Positions 8,646 to 17,191 of a stretch of 64,000 bases of DNA are shown here, one piece after another (the stretch's first letter is position 1; each line of letters begins with the position of its first letter). The stretch is from an uncultured Collinsella sp. (GTDB lineage Bacteria; Actinomycetota; Coriobacteriia; Coriobacteriales; Coriobacteriaceae), in NCBI GenBank assembly GCA_902464495.1, contig CABQJK010000001.1, positions 62,001 to 126,000 of the forward strand. Reading direction: 5' to 3'. Below the pieces are notes generated by a model. The model saw only the letters and a program-made list of their open reading frames with translations, did not search any database and was not told where the DNA came from. A program made the position numbers and the translations under genes.

Positions 8646-11450
8646 GTGAAACCTTCCGCCGTCCTTCATTTGACTCTATATCGCACCCTGGCCGTCGCGC
8701 TTGCCGCGCTCGCCGTACTGAGCGCCGTCATGCCCGCCCCCGCCTTTGCCGCCGACTCCGACCAGCAGGTCAAGACGGTCCGCGTTGGCTGGCTCGTCAA
8801 CAACAAAGGCTTCCAGGAAGGCATACCGGGCGAGCGACTCTCGGGATGGGGCTACGAGTACCTCCAGACCCTCTCGTATTACACAAAGGGCTGGCAATAC
8901 GAATACGTTAGCGGCACCTTCTCCGAGCTTATGGACATGCTCGAGGCAGGCGAAATCGACCTCATGCCCAACATCTCGTATTCGGCAGAACGCGAGCAGA
9001 AGCTGCTCTTTTCCTCGAACCCCGAGGGCACCGAGCGCTACTACATCTACGCCAGGCCCGACCGCGACGACCTGGCCAAGGGTGACCCCCAGGCGCTCCA
9101 AGGCCTCACCATCGGCTGCAACTCTGGCGTTATGCAAACTATCGTCGGCCAGCAGTGGCTCGCCGACGAAGGCGTTACCTGCACCTATAAAGAAATCGAC
9201 ACCGGCAGTGCCCTCTTTGAGGCGCTTGCAGACGGCGAGGTCGACGCCGTCATCATGAACGACACCATTTCGTCGCCCGATGCGTCACCCATGTTCTACG
9301 TAGGCTCGAGCGACTACTATTTTGCCGTTCCCAAAAGCCGCCCTGACCTGATGAACGACATCAACGCCGCCATGTCGACCATCGCCCGCGATAACCCGCG
9401 CTATAACGAGGAAGTCAAATCGAGTTACTCGACCCAAAACAGTGGCTCGTCATCGCTCACCGGTACCGAGACCACCTGGCTCAAAGAAAACGGCAATACC
9501 ATCACGCTCGGCTATCTTAAAAACCAACTTCCCTACTGTACGCAAAATGACGACGGCGAGATGGAAGGGTCGCTCGCCACGCTTGCAACGACGTTGCACG
9601 ACAAGTTTGGCATTACGGTCAAAACAATCGCACTCTCGAACAACAAGCAAATGATCAAAGCCCTTTCCAACGGAACCATCGATGTCGCCCTGCCGTTGTT
9701 TCGCGACTACTGGCTCGCCGAGCAGACAGGGGTCATCCAGTCAAACTCGATGGGAACGGTTTCGCTGACCGCCATTCACAGTGGCAAAAACCTGAACAGA
9801 GACCTTAAGAACATCGCTTGTACAAAGAGCACAATCGTTAACCGTTTTGAGCTCGAAAGTCTCTTTCCGAACGCAACGGTAACCGAGTATTCGAATGACG
9901 GCGAGGTGCTCAAAGCCCTCAATGAGGGGAAGGCACGTTGCATCATTGTCCCCAGCACGCGCCTGGAAACTCTCCGCGACATCTACGACATCGAGGATTT
10001 CGAAACACAGGAACTCACCAACACGGCGCAACTATCGTGTTTAATTTCGCGCGGCAAGCCCGAGCTGCTGGGAATCATCAATAAGGGCATCGTCAATGCA
10101 GGTGAATCGCTCTCTGCAAACAGCTATTTCCCCACATCGTACTCGGCGCAAGAATCGGATGCGTTCCGACTTCTCTACCGCAACCGCATCGTCATTGCGG
10201 CAGTCGTCATCTGCATTTTGCTCACCGGCATCGTCATCCTTGTCTGGTCGCTTTACCGCGCACAGGAGGAACGGCAGAAAGCCGATGCCGCCAACGCCGC
10301 CAAAACCGCGTTCCTCACGCGCATGAGCCACGACATCCGCACGCCGCTCAACGGCATCCTGGGCCTTATCGAAATTGAGGAATTGAAAGACGGCGATATG
10401 CAAGTCGCCCGCGAAAGCCGCGCCAAGGCGCGTGTTGCCGCCAATCACCTGCTCTCGCTAATCAACGATATCCTCGAGATGGGCAAAATCGAAGACCGCA
10501 AGCTAACACTGGAACATGCTCCTTTTAACCTCAAAGAGCTCTGTGACGATGCGCTGGTGCTGTGCAAGCTCCGCGCATCCGGTAACGGCATCACCATGCA
10601 GGACAATAGCCTGCCGTACGCCACAGGGCCATACATGATCGGCAGTCCCACCCATATCCGACGGATCATAATCAACCTGCTAGACAACAGCATTAAGTAC
10701 AACAAGCGCGGCGGCTCCGTCACCTTTAGCTCACAGACCAAGCCACTCGATGATGGGCGCGCGCTCTTTTGCTTTAGCGTTTCGGATACCGGCATTGGCA
10801 TGGCTCCCGAGTTTTTAAAGCATATCTATGAGCCGTTTGCCCAAGAAGGTGACGATGCGCGCAGCAAGTTCCAAGGAACCGGCATGGGCATGCCAATCGT
10901 CAAATCGCTCATCGACATGATGGGCGGCACGATTGAGATTTCGAGTGAAGTTGGCGTGGGAAGTACGTTTAACGTCCAGATTCCGCTCGAGATCGACAAG
11001 AACCCTCAGGCAAAAGAACGTACGGACGAGCAGGCATACAGTTGCTCGCTTGCAGACATGAACGTTCTTTTGGCAGAAGATAACGAGCTCAATGCCGAGA
11101 TTGCCCAGGCTCTGCTCGAAAGCGAGGGCATCGTCGTAACTCGCGCCGCCGACGGCAACGAAGCGGTCGACCTATACATTGGCCGTCCCGCGGGTAGCTT
11201 CGATGCGATTCTAATGGACATCATGATGCCGGGCATGGACGGCTACGAGGCAGCCCGCGCGATCCGCCTGAGCGAAAAGGCCGATGCGGCCGACATCCCC
11301 ATCATCGCGCTCACCGCCAACGCCTTTGCCGAAGACGCCAAGGCGGCACACGACGCCGGCATGAACGCCCATCTGCCCAAACCGCTCGACTTTAACAAGC
11401 TCAAAAACATACTCGCCTGTATCAAGAAAAACGGGGCCGTTTCGCTATAG
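8646..11450 (+). CDS. Hybrid sensor histidine kinase with two periplasmic binding domains
   Basis: Membrane sensor of 934 residues. A signal peptide (ending APAFAAD) is followed by two solute-binding-protein-like domains of the SBP_bac_3 type (about 35-260 and 275-500), a transmembrane helix (IVIAAVVICILLTGIVILVW, near 520), a HisKA domain with SHDIRTPLNGI (phospho-acceptor His562), a HATPase with GTGMGMPIV, and a receiver domain (Asp858 in LMDIMMPGMDG). Layout resembles EvgS/BvgS. Start is GTG at 8646; the overlapping ATG two bases earlier runs straight into a stop. A weak promoter TTGAGC-16-TACTGT lies at 8597-8624. No partner regulator is adjacent. Confidence 0.93.
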   Translation: MKPSAVLHLTLYRTLAVALAALAVLSAVMPAPAFAADSDQQVKTVRVGWLVNNKGFQEGIPGERLSGWGYEYLQTLSYYTKGWQYEYVSGTFSELMDMLEAGEIDLMPNISYSAEREQKLLFSSNPEGTERYYIYARPDRDDLAKGDPQALQGLTIGCNSGVMQTIVGQQWLADEGVTCTYKEIDTGSALFEALADGEVDAVIMNDTISSPDASPMFYVGSSDYYFAVPKSRPDLMNDINAAMSTIARDNPRYNEEVKSSYSTQNSGSSSLTGTETTWLKENGNTITLGYLKNQLPYCTQNDDGEMEGSLATLATTLHDKFGITVKTIALSNNKQMIKALSNGTIDVALPLFRDYWLAEQTGVIQSNSMGTVSLTAIHSGKNLNRDLKNIACTKSTIVNRFELESLFPNATVTEYSNDGEVLKALNEGKARCIIVPSTRLETLRDIYDIEDFETQELTNTAQLSCLISRGKPELLGIINKGIVNAGESLSANSYFPTSYSAQESDAFRLLYRNRIVIAAVVICILLTGIVILVWSLYRAQEERQKADAANAAKTAFLTRMSHDIRTPLNGILGLIEIEELKDGDMQVARESRAKARVAANHLLSLINDILEMGKIEDRKLTLEHAPFNLKELCDDALVLCKLRASGNGITMQDNSLPYATGPYMIGSPTHIRRIIINLLDNSIKYNKRGGSVTFSSQTKPLDDGRALFCFSVSDTGIGMAPEFLKHIYEPFAQEGDDARSKFQGTGMGMPIVKSLIDMMGGTIEISSEVGVGSTFNVQIPLEIDKNPQAKERTDEQAYSCSLADMNVLLAEDNELNAEIAQALLESEGIVVTRAADGNEAVDLYIGRPAGSFDAILMDIMMPGMDGYEAARAIRLSEKADAADIPIIALTANAFAEDAKAAHDAGMNAHLPKPLDFNKLKNILACIKKNGAVSL

Positions 11451-11491
11451 TTTGTGCTCAACCACCATGCGCAGCAGAAAGGAAGCCAACG

Positions 11492-11971
11492 ATGTTTAGG
11501 CCCTTACGTCGAAAGAAACGCGCCATCACCGACGAGGAAGCGCGCGAACTGCTCGCTACCTGCAAGCGCGGCGTCTTTGCCGTCAACGGCGATGATGGCT
11601 ACCCCTATGCCATTCCCGTCAACTACTTCTTTGACGCCGAGCACGACAAGATTTATTTCCATGGCGCCAAGGCTGGCCACAAGGTCGATTCACTCAGGCA
11701 TGATGATAAAGTCTGCTTTACCGTTTACGGCAACGAGTGGTACAAGGACGGCGACTGGGCTCCCTACGTTATGAGTACCGTTGTCTTTGGTCGTTGTCGC
11801 CTGGTAGATGAAGCGCCCGCGTTTATCGAGGACAAAGTCCGTCAGCTCGCGCTTAAGTACTACCCTTCTGCCGAAGAAGTCGAGGAGGAGATCGCCAAAG
11901 ACATAAAGGGCGTCCAACTCTACGAGATTTCGATTGAACATCTTTGCGGCAAGCAGATTCATGAAAAGTAG
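11492..11971 (+). CDS. Pyridoxamine 5'-phosphate oxidase-like flavoprotein (Nim-like)
   Basis: Soluble split-barrel protein of 159 residues related to 5-nitroimidazole reductases (NimA) and pyridoxamine phosphate oxidase-like proteins that bind FMN. The core DDGYPYAIPVNYFFD, followed by IYFHGAKAGHKVD, is the usual pattern of this family, including the conserved H of the flavin or heme site. AAAGGAAG precedes the ATG. It follows the sensor kinase by 41 bp and could be cotranscribed with it. Nitroimidazole resistance cannot be claimed from sequence; many relatives have no such activity. Confidence 0.85.
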   Translation: MFRPLRRKKRAITDEEARELLATCKRGVFAVNGDDGYPYAIPVNYFFDAEHDKIYFHGAKAGHKVDSLRHDDKVCFTVYGNEWYKDGDWAPYVMSTVVFGRCRLVDEAPAFIEDKVRQLALKYYPSAEEVEEEIAKDIKGVQLYEISIEHLCGKQIHEK

Positions 11972-12004
11972 CGAATGCGGAAAACGCGCTCGCTACCCTC
12001 TGCA

Positions 12005-12045
12005 CCCCATGTGCCCACGCATTTTGACGGCGTGGGCACATGGGG
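12005..12045. terminator. Long stem-loop between convergent genes
   Basis: A perfect 16-bp stem CCCCATGTGCCCACGC / GCGTGGGCACATGGGG closes on a 9-nt loop. It sits between the stop codons of the flavoprotein (plus) and the C-S lyase (minus) and probably ends transcription from both sides, although neither side has a clear T run. Confidence 0.65.
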
Positions 12046-12067
12046 CAGCACTTGAATCGAGCGCCCC

Positions 12068-13279
12068 CTATACCCCAAAAACGTAGCGGTCCAGGCGCTC
12101 ACACGCCTCCTTTACCCGCGAAAGCGGCAGTGCCAGATTCACGCGGATGTGACAGGGCCCGTGGAACGGACGGCCGTCCTGATACCCCACGCCCACGCGC
12201 GCCCCCTCGTCGAGCAACCACTGAATATCGCGGCCACGCTCGCGACACCACTCGGTGCAGTCCAGAAACACCATGTAGGTGCCCTGCGGACGCGAATAGG
12301 ACACGCCCTCAAAATGCTCGTCCACGTAATTGCAGAAGTACTCGATATTGCCGGCAAGCACCTGGTTGAGCTCGTCCACCCACTCGTAGCCTTGCGGCTG
12401 GTAGGCACCGATAAGCGCATGCATGGAGAGGACGTTCATCTCGTTGTAGTGAGTCTTGTTGGACACGGCGCACACGCGGTCGCACAGCGTCTCGTTATAG
12501 ATGATGTGGTAGCTGCCGACCAGGCCCGCCAGATTGAACGTCTTGCTCGGCGCATAGAGGGCAATCGTGCGCATGCGGGCATCCTCGCTCACCGACTGCG
12601 TCGGGATATGCTTGTGACCCGGCAGGATGATATCGGACCAAATCTCATCCGAGATCACCACGCAATCGTGCTGACGATAGATGTCCATGGCACGTTCGAT
12701 CTCGTCGCGCTCCCATACGCGGCCGCAGGGATTGTGCGGCGAGCAGAACACCGCGGCATGGATGTGGTTTTGGGCGAGCTTTTGCTCCATGTCCTCAAAG
12801 TCCATACGCCACACGCCTTGGTCGTCGAGCCTAAGCGGGCTGTGGACAATGCGATAGCCCGCAGCCTCGATGGACTTGGTAAAGCCGATGTAGGTGGGGC
12901 TATGGACCAGCACCGCATCGCCCGGTTGGACATACGCGCGCAGCGTCGACACGACACCGCCCAGTACGCCGTTTTCGTAGCCGATATGCTCCGGCGCCAA
13001 GCCCTCAACGCCGTTGCGACGGCTCTGCCATTCGATGATGCGGTCGAAGTACTCGGGGCGCGGATTGAAGTAGCCAAACATGGGGTGCTGGGCGCGCTGA
13101 ATGATGCGCTCCTGGACCGTGGGCACCGCGGCAAAGTTCATGTCCGCCACCCACATGGGAATACGGTCGAAGCCCTCGTCAGGTGCGTTCGGAGCCATGT
13201 CGGGTATTTCTCCCCAGGAGTCAACGGCGATGGAGTCCATGCCGTGGCGGTCGATAAGCGAGGTAAAGTCGTATTTCAT
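12068..13279 (-). CDS. MalY/PatB-family PLP-dependent C-S lyase
   Basis: Class I/II aminotransferase-fold enzyme of 403 residues in the MalY/PatB group, usually cystathionine beta-lyases that release homocysteine, ammonia and pyruvate. The pyridoxal phosphate lysine is in YAPSKTFNLAGL, and FCSPHNPCGRVW and ISDEIWSDI are the usual cofactor-binding stretches. The start has GGGAG upstream. It follows trmO on the same strand after 112 bp. Beta-elimination activity is known for the family; whether the native substrate is cystathionine or cysteine is open. Confidence 0.92.
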   Translation of the reverse strand: MKYDFTSLIDRHGMDSIAVDSWGEIPDMAPNAPDEGFDRIPMWVADMNFAAVPTVQERIIQRAQHPMFGYFNPRPEYFDRIIEWQSRRNGVEGLAPEHIGYENGVLGGVVSTLRAYVQPGDAVLVHSPTYIGFTKSIEAAGYRIVHSPLRLDDQGVWRMDFEDMEQKLAQNHIHAAVFCSPHNPCGRVWERDEIERAMDIYRQHDCVVISDEIWSDIILPGHKHIPTQSVSEDARMRTIALYAPSKTFNLAGLVGSYHIIYNETLCDRVCAVSNKTHYNEMNVLSMHALIGAYQPQGYEWVDELNQVLAGNIEYFCNYVDEHFEGVSYSRPQGTYMVFLDCTEWCRERGRDIQWLLDEGARVGVGYQDGRPFHGPCHIRVNLALPLSRVKEACERLDRYVFGV

Positions 13280-13391
13280 GCTGAGCTCCCGTGCAAAGCG
13301 GATTGTTTTGGTAGGCGTTATTGTCCACCAGCGCGGGCGATTTTGGCATGGGGCTTGGCGCTTAATTTGACGGGTGCGGACGAATGGCTGG

Positions 13392-14129
13392 TTAGTCCTG
13401 CGCCTCGGTGACGGCGACCACCGTCAGCCTGGTTCCGTCAACGGTAAAAGACACGTCGAGCCCGGCGTATGCCAAGTGATAAACACGGTTTGGCTCGTGC
13501 TTGCTACCCGCGCGGCGCGGATCTTGGTGAAGAACCTCAAACAAGCCAGAAAGCTTTGTAGGCGGGACCATATCCTGCAGCGCTTGCGGAAACTCGACGT
13601 CGAGCTCTTGCCACGGAGCATCCTCAATCCAGCCGCCGGTCGCATCCGGGTGGCAGTCCGCAAACGGAATGTAGGGCTTAATGTCGTAGATGGGCGTGCC
13701 GTCGCGCAGATCGGCCCCCAGCACATGAATGATGGGACCATCGTCAGTGAGCTCGACACAATCGAGCTTGACACAGGTGAGCCCGATGGGATTGGGGCGA
13801 AACGGACTGCGCGTGGCAAACACGCCCACGCGCTCGGCTCCACCCAGACGCGGCGGGCGCACGGTCTTCGACCATTTTGCGTTGGTGCCGGACCTGTCCC
13901 GCGTCTTGGCATCGGCGGCAATATCCTTAGCCGTGCCGCCGGGCGTGCCGTTTTCGAAGCGCCAAAGCAGCCATAGGTGAGAGAAGGAATCCAGGCCCTC
14001 AACCGCTGCGTTGGAGGCAAATTCCGGCTCAAAGACGATGCGTCCCTGCAGATGGGGCGCCAAAAAGCTGTTGCGCGGGATGCCGAACTTCTGCGGCAGG
14101 TCGGTATGTATGTGTGCAATAGGTTCCAT
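13392..14129 (-). CDS. trmO: tRNA (N6-threonylcarbamoyl-A37) methyltransferase, TsaA/TrmO family
   Basis: Uses S-adenosylmethionine to methylate t6A37 of certain tRNAs. 245 residues. The start region PIAHIHTDLPQKFGIPR and the central TRSPFRPNPIGLT are hallmarks of the TsaA-like fold; YDIKPYIPFAD and a C-terminal TrmO-like extension follow. I place the start at the ATG giving MEPIAHIH; an in-frame ATG three codons earlier is also possible, and neither has a clear ribosome site. A much longer upstream extension is out of family length and overlaps the promoter of the divergent regulator gene. Confidence 0.88.
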   Translation of the reverse strand: MEPIAHIHTDLPQKFGIPRNSFLAPHLQGRIVFEPEFASNAAVEGLDSFSHLWLLWRFENGTPGGTAKDIAADAKTRDRSGTNAKWSKTVRPPRLGGAERVGVFATRSPFRPNPIGLTCVKLDCVELTDDGPIIHVLGADLRDGTPIYDIKPYIPFADCHPDATGGWIEDAPWQELDVEFPQALQDMVPPTKLSGLFEVLHQDPRRAGSKHEPNRVYHLAYAGLDVSFTVDGTRLTVVAVTEAQD

Positions 14130-14270
14130 GCCGGTCATTGTACGGCATGGAGGCGTGGGGCGTTGCGCGCAATTCTTCGCCACGGTCCCCCGTCGTGCAA
14201 CCAACGGTTGCTTGGAAGGGCACCTGCTGCCGCGTATGCTTAAGCCATCAACCAGCAGAAAGGAGCCGTT

Positions 14271-15098
14271 ATGGCCTTCGCAGAAAAGCTCATTGCTGTC
14301 CGTCGCGCCCATCACCTTACCCAAGAGCAACTCGCCGCCAAGCTCTTCGTCACACGCCAAGCCATCAGCCGTTGGGAACGCGGCGAGGTCACACCGGGCA
14401 TCGACATGATGAAGCTCATTGCCGCCGTGACCGGCGAGCCCCTGTCTCACCTGCTCGAAATGCCCGAGCACTACTGCCAGAGCTGCGGCATGATACTCAC
14501 GCCCGATGACTGCGGTACCGATGCCCACGGCGCCACGACCGACCATTACTGCAAGTGGTGCTACGACCACGGCAAGTACACCTACGAGACCACGATGGAG
14601 GCCATGATTGAGGATTGCGCCCCGCGGCTGGCACAAAACACCGGCATGTCGCTCGACGCAGCCGTCTCGCTCATGGGCGCCGTGCTGCCGCAGCTGGAGC
14701 GCTGGCGTACCGTGCAGGAAAACGAGGAGCGCTACGGTGCCGAGGCGCGGTCGCGCTATGGCGATGAGGCTATCGATGCAGCAAACGAAACGTTACTGGA
14801 CATGAATCCTCAGACATGGAACGACATGAAGGAACTTGAACGCGCTATTCTGGGTCAGCTCTCGATTGCCATGAGTGACGGAGATGCGGACGGAAACGAG
14901 GCTCGCAAGCTTGTCGCGATGCATCGTCGTTGGATTGGTCTTAACTGGGGCAGCGAACCCCAAGACGAGGCATACCTGGGACTCGCACGCGGCTATCTTG
15001 CCGACCAACGCTTTGTAGACTACTACGACAAGCCTTGCGGAGATGGAGCTACAGCATTCCTGGTCCATGCCATCGAGTCGTCGTTGACGCGCGCATAG
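14271..15098 (+). CDS. XRE regulator with zinc-ribbon and TipAS-like C-terminus
   Basis: 275 residues in three parts. Residues 1-65 are a Cro/CI helix-turn-helix (LTQEQLAAKLFVTRQAISRW). Residues about 67-100 hold a zinc-binding stretch CQSCGM...YCKWCY. Residues about 145-275 resemble the TipAS ligand domain (RYGDEAIDAANETLLDMNPQ, MHRRWIGLNWG, YYDKPCGDGATAFL), which in TipA covalently captures thiopeptides. AAAGGAG precedes the ATG. An XRE reader joined to a TipAS-like sensor, instead of the usual MerR head, is uncommon. It may respond to small molecules; the ligand is unknown. Confidence 0.82.
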   Translation: MAFAEKLIAVRRAHHLTQEQLAAKLFVTRQAISRWERGEVTPGIDMMKLIAAVTGEPLSHLLEMPEHYCQSCGMILTPDDCGTDAHGATTDHYCKWCYDHGKYTYETTMEAMIEDCAPRLAQNTGMSLDAAVSLMGAVLPQLERWRTVQENEERYGAEARSRYGDEAIDAANETLLDMNPQTWNDMKELERAILGQLSIAMSDGDADGNEARKLVAMHRRWIGLNWGSEPQDEAYLGLARGYLADQRFVDYYDKPCGDGATAFLVHAIESSLTRA

Positions 15099-15149
15099 AC
15101 CGCGGCGGCTTTGGGTATTTCAATCGAAACCCCAACCGATTGGAGACCT

Positions 15150-15395
15150 ATGGCTACTGATCACAAGCTCGAGCTGTACGTTATGACCGGCTGCCCGTAT
15201 TGCATTAAGGTCAAGCGCTTCCTGGCCGATAACGGCGTAACCATCCCCGAGCGCAACATCTCGACCGATTCTGATGCCGAGCAAACGCTCATCGCCGTCG
15301 GCGGAAAGCGCCAGGTTCCCTGCCTGTTCATCGACGGCAAGCCGCTCTACGAGTCGAGCGACATCATCGCATGGGTGCAGGAGAACCTGCTCTAA
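15150..15395 (+). CDS. Glutaredoxin-like thiol protein
   Basis: Small thioredoxin-fold protein of 81 residues with the active site GCPYC and the later cis-proline segment RQVPCLFIDG, as in glutaredoxins and NrdH-like proteins. It reduces disulfides or mixed disulfides in the cytoplasm. I choose ATG 15150 (MATDHKLELYVMTG) with TTGGAG upstream; an earlier in-frame ATG would add a non-conserved tail. It is followed 31 bp later by the first copy of the hairpin repeat, which probably ends its transcript. Confidence 0.92.
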   Translation: MATDHKLELYVMTGCPYCIKVKRFLADNGVTIPERNISTDSDAEQTLIAVGGKRQVPCLFIDGKPLYESSDIIAWVQENLL

Positions 15396-15425
15396 CACGT
15401 CCAACGCCAAAGCTAACGACCCAAA

Positions 15426-15490
15426 CATGTACACCAGCATCCAAAGTCGACATATTTCGACATCTTTGGATGCTGGTGTACAGCTTTTTG
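15426..15490 (+). repeat. Terminator-like hairpin repeat, copy 1
   Basis: Perfect 19-bp stem TGTACACCAGCATCCAAAG with its complement, an inner GTCGA/TCGAC stem, then GCTTTTTG. Three more copies lie at 16487, 21470 and 26401, all downstream of plus-strand genes and all with the T run on that strand. The outer stem differs from the other copies (ACACC against ACGTC) but the opposite strand changes with it, so pairing is kept. Confidence 0.85.
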
Positions 15491-15499
15491 CAGCCTAGT

Positions 15500-15895
15500 C
15501 ATTGGGGACGTCCTAAAATGACTATCCGCTTGAGACAGTCTGACGCCTCTGGAAAAAGTTGCTGAGAGGGCCGTGTTCAAAAAATGGCAAATATGAGTAC
15601 TGCTACCTGTTTAGTAGCAGCGATTTTGATCAATTCAAGGACTATTCAACGGTTCACTCGTCCACAGAGGGCGGCATTTCTCCCCATATGTTCAATAAAA
15701 GATACTCATAATGGGACTAAATCTCATCAGTGACCTCTTATTTGAGCAATATAAATGTAACCATAATGGCAACAGTACTCATATTTGCCATTTTTTGAAC
15801 ACGGCCCTCCAAAATAGTCGTTGGAGAATGGCTCTAGATGACAAATCCGGCACTTTGACGTTCTTAAATGACTAGTCGTTAATACGTCCCCAATG
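15500..15895. repeat. Outer inverted repeat enclosing a MITE-like element
   Basis: CATTGGGGACGT at 15500-15511 and ACGTCCCCAATG at 15884-15895 are perfect 12-bp inverted ends. The right side continues as GACGTTCTTAAATGACTAGT, which is half of the palindrome seen intact at 21545-21588. The arrangement suggests that a GGGGACGT palindrome was split or extended by inserted DNA. No open frame of note lies inside. Confidence 0.65.
15566..15809. mobile_element. MITE-like element with 37-bp perfect inverted ends
   Basis: Two 37-bp arms (15566-15602 and 15773-15809) are exact reverse complements, starting GAGGGCCGTGTTCAAAAAAT. The 244-bp element is much richer in A and T than its surroundings, contains no transposase and no long frame, and has an internal TGCTAC/GTAGCA hairpin next to the left arm. 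This is what a non-autonomous miniature element looks like, although I find no clear target duplication, so a structured noncoding locus is an alternative. Confidence 0.7.
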
Positions 15896-16194
15896 GCTAC
15901 TTCAATTCACGACACACTGTGTCGCGAATTAAGTTGATCTCACTATCGAAGACCAGTAAAGGCCCTTAGTCAGAATCTCGATAGTTTTAAATCGCTCCCT
16001 CTTCGGAAGTTCAGCGAACGTTCAAATTCCAAGCTGCAAAGCAAAGAGCTATCGATGCTCATTACCTATCGAAAAGTCCAGTCAAGACAAGTAATTGGCC
16101 CGATAATCTGCTTGTATTTTTGTCTACGAAACTGTATACAAAAAGAAAGACCACGAACCAGCGCTCGACATTATGCCAATCGATAGGAGGCACA
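15896..16194. other. Intergenic stretch with one dyad
   Basis: No gene is visible. The only structure is a dyad at 15904-15930, AATTC..CGACAC...GTGTCG..GAATT, which could be an operator or the end of the repeat region. Base composition stays lower in GC than nearby genes up to the ribosome site of the next gene. Confidence 0.5.
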
Positions 16195-16461
16195 ATGGAT
16201 GCTAAGCAGCTCGAGAAGATGATGGGATTTGCCCCTGGAGAGCTGGAGAAAGCCGCAGAGGCATACGAGAGGGATGAATGGCCGAAGTGCCACACCATCA
16301 AGTTGGGAAGACCGCCAATCTCCGATGAGCCAAGCGTTGTTTTGTCGGCACGTGTGGGCGAATCGGTTCTTGCGGCGTTCGACGAAAAGGCGAAACGTCA
16401 TGGCCAAACGCGCACGGAGCGACTCAGAGAGCTCATTACGCTCGACGCGATGATTGCCTAG
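16195..16461 (+). CDS. Small ribbon-helix-helix-like protein
   Basis: 88 residues. The C-terminal part (VVLSARVGESVLAAFDEKAK... then TRTERLRELITLD) reads like a ribbon-helix-helix DNA-binding unit as found in antitoxins; the N-terminus MDAKQLEKMMGFAPGELEKA is helical. The ATG at 16195 has ATAGGAGG five bases upstream. No toxin gene is adjacent: the next feature is a hairpin repeat and then an operon on the other strand. It may be a solitary regulator or an orphaned antitoxin. Function unproven. Confidence 0.72.
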   Translation: MDAKQLEKMMGFAPGELEKAAEAYERDEWPKCHTIKLGRPPISDEPSVVLSARVGESVLAAFDEKAKRHGQTRTERLRELITLDAMIA

Positions 16462-16486
16462 GCCCTACTCCCCTGCCGGAATCAAA

Positions 16487-16550
16487 CGTGTACGTCAGCA
16501 TCTAAAATCGTCGTTTTTCGACATCTTTGGATGCTGACGTACAGCTTTTT
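16487..16550 (+). repeat. Terminator-like hairpin repeat, copy 2
   Basis: TGTACGTCAGCATC pairs with GATGCTGACGTACA; inner part TCGTCGTTTTTCGAC; followed by GCTTTTTA. It starts 26 bp after the stop of the small regulator gene, the same position relative to a gene end as copies 1 and 3. Confidence 0.85.
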
Positions 16551-16605
16551 ACATGGGGCCGCCGCAAATGATCCGTTTTCCTCCGTCCCTGAGGGATCAT
16601 TTCCG

Positions 16606-17184
16606 TTATTCGATAATGAGGGTGCGGCCGTCGCGGCGGGGCTTGGCGGCGGGGTAGGGGCCGTCGCAGTAGCCGAGCGTCACGAATGCTCGGCAGATGT
16701 AGCCCTCTGGCACGCCCCAGAATTTGAGCAGCTCCTGGCCCTCGTCACTCGCAAAGGTTGTCTCAGCTCGGCTCACGATACAACTTCCGAGCCCCAACGC
16801 ATGCGCCTCGAGCGCCATGTTCTGCGCAATAGCGAAAGCATCGGCAACGCTGAACAAAAATCGCTCCCGGCAAAAGATGCAGAGCACCGTCGGCGCATCA
16901 TAGAAACCATTCTTGATGGATGCGTCGTCGATAACGCTCGGATGATCGCGACTCACATAATTGCCCACCAGGCCCGCACGGCTAAAGCCCGCCATGTTCA
17001 TATGACCGATGCGTGCGGCAAGCTCGGCGTTGCGCACGGCAACCACCTTGCTGCGCTGTCCGCCACCGGCGTTGGCGGCATAAATCCCCGCCTCGAGCAC
17101 CTTCTCGACATCCTCGCGAGGCACCTGCTTGTCCGCATACTTACGGATCGACCGCCTCGTCTTGATGAGCTCAAGCGTATCCAT
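16606..17184 (-). CDS. Nitroreductase-family flavoprotein of the ACGX locus
   Basis: FMN-dependent NAD(P)H oxidoreductase of 192 residues. MDTLELIKTRRSIRKY is the classical flavin-phosphate-binding start of the family, and the later GLGSCIVSR and GVPEGYICRAFVTLGY are the usual C-terminal motifs. I take the ATG giving MDTLEL with AGGAATAGG upstream; the start is seven bases from the stop of the radical SAM gene, so it is the last gene of the four-gene operon. A role in oxidising or reducing the modified peptide, or in electron supply, is possible but inferred only from position. Confidence 0.9.
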   Translation of the reverse strand: MDTLELIKTRRSIRKYADKQVPREDVEKVLEAGIYAANAGGGQRSKVVAVRNAELAARIGHMNMAGFSRAGLVGNYVSRDHPSVIDDASIKNGFYDAPTVLCIFCRERFLFSVADAFAIAQNMALEAHALGLGSCIVSRAETTFASDEGQELLKFWGVPEGYICRAFVTLGYCDGPYPAAKPRRDGRTLIIE

Positions 17185-17191
17185 GGCAATC

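Noticed and set aside
12149..13411. 420-codon plus-strand frame
   Set aside because: Antisense shadow of the PLP enzyme gene.
15566..15809. Insertion sequence with transposase
   Set aside because: Only 244 bp and no open frame; retained as a miniature element instead.
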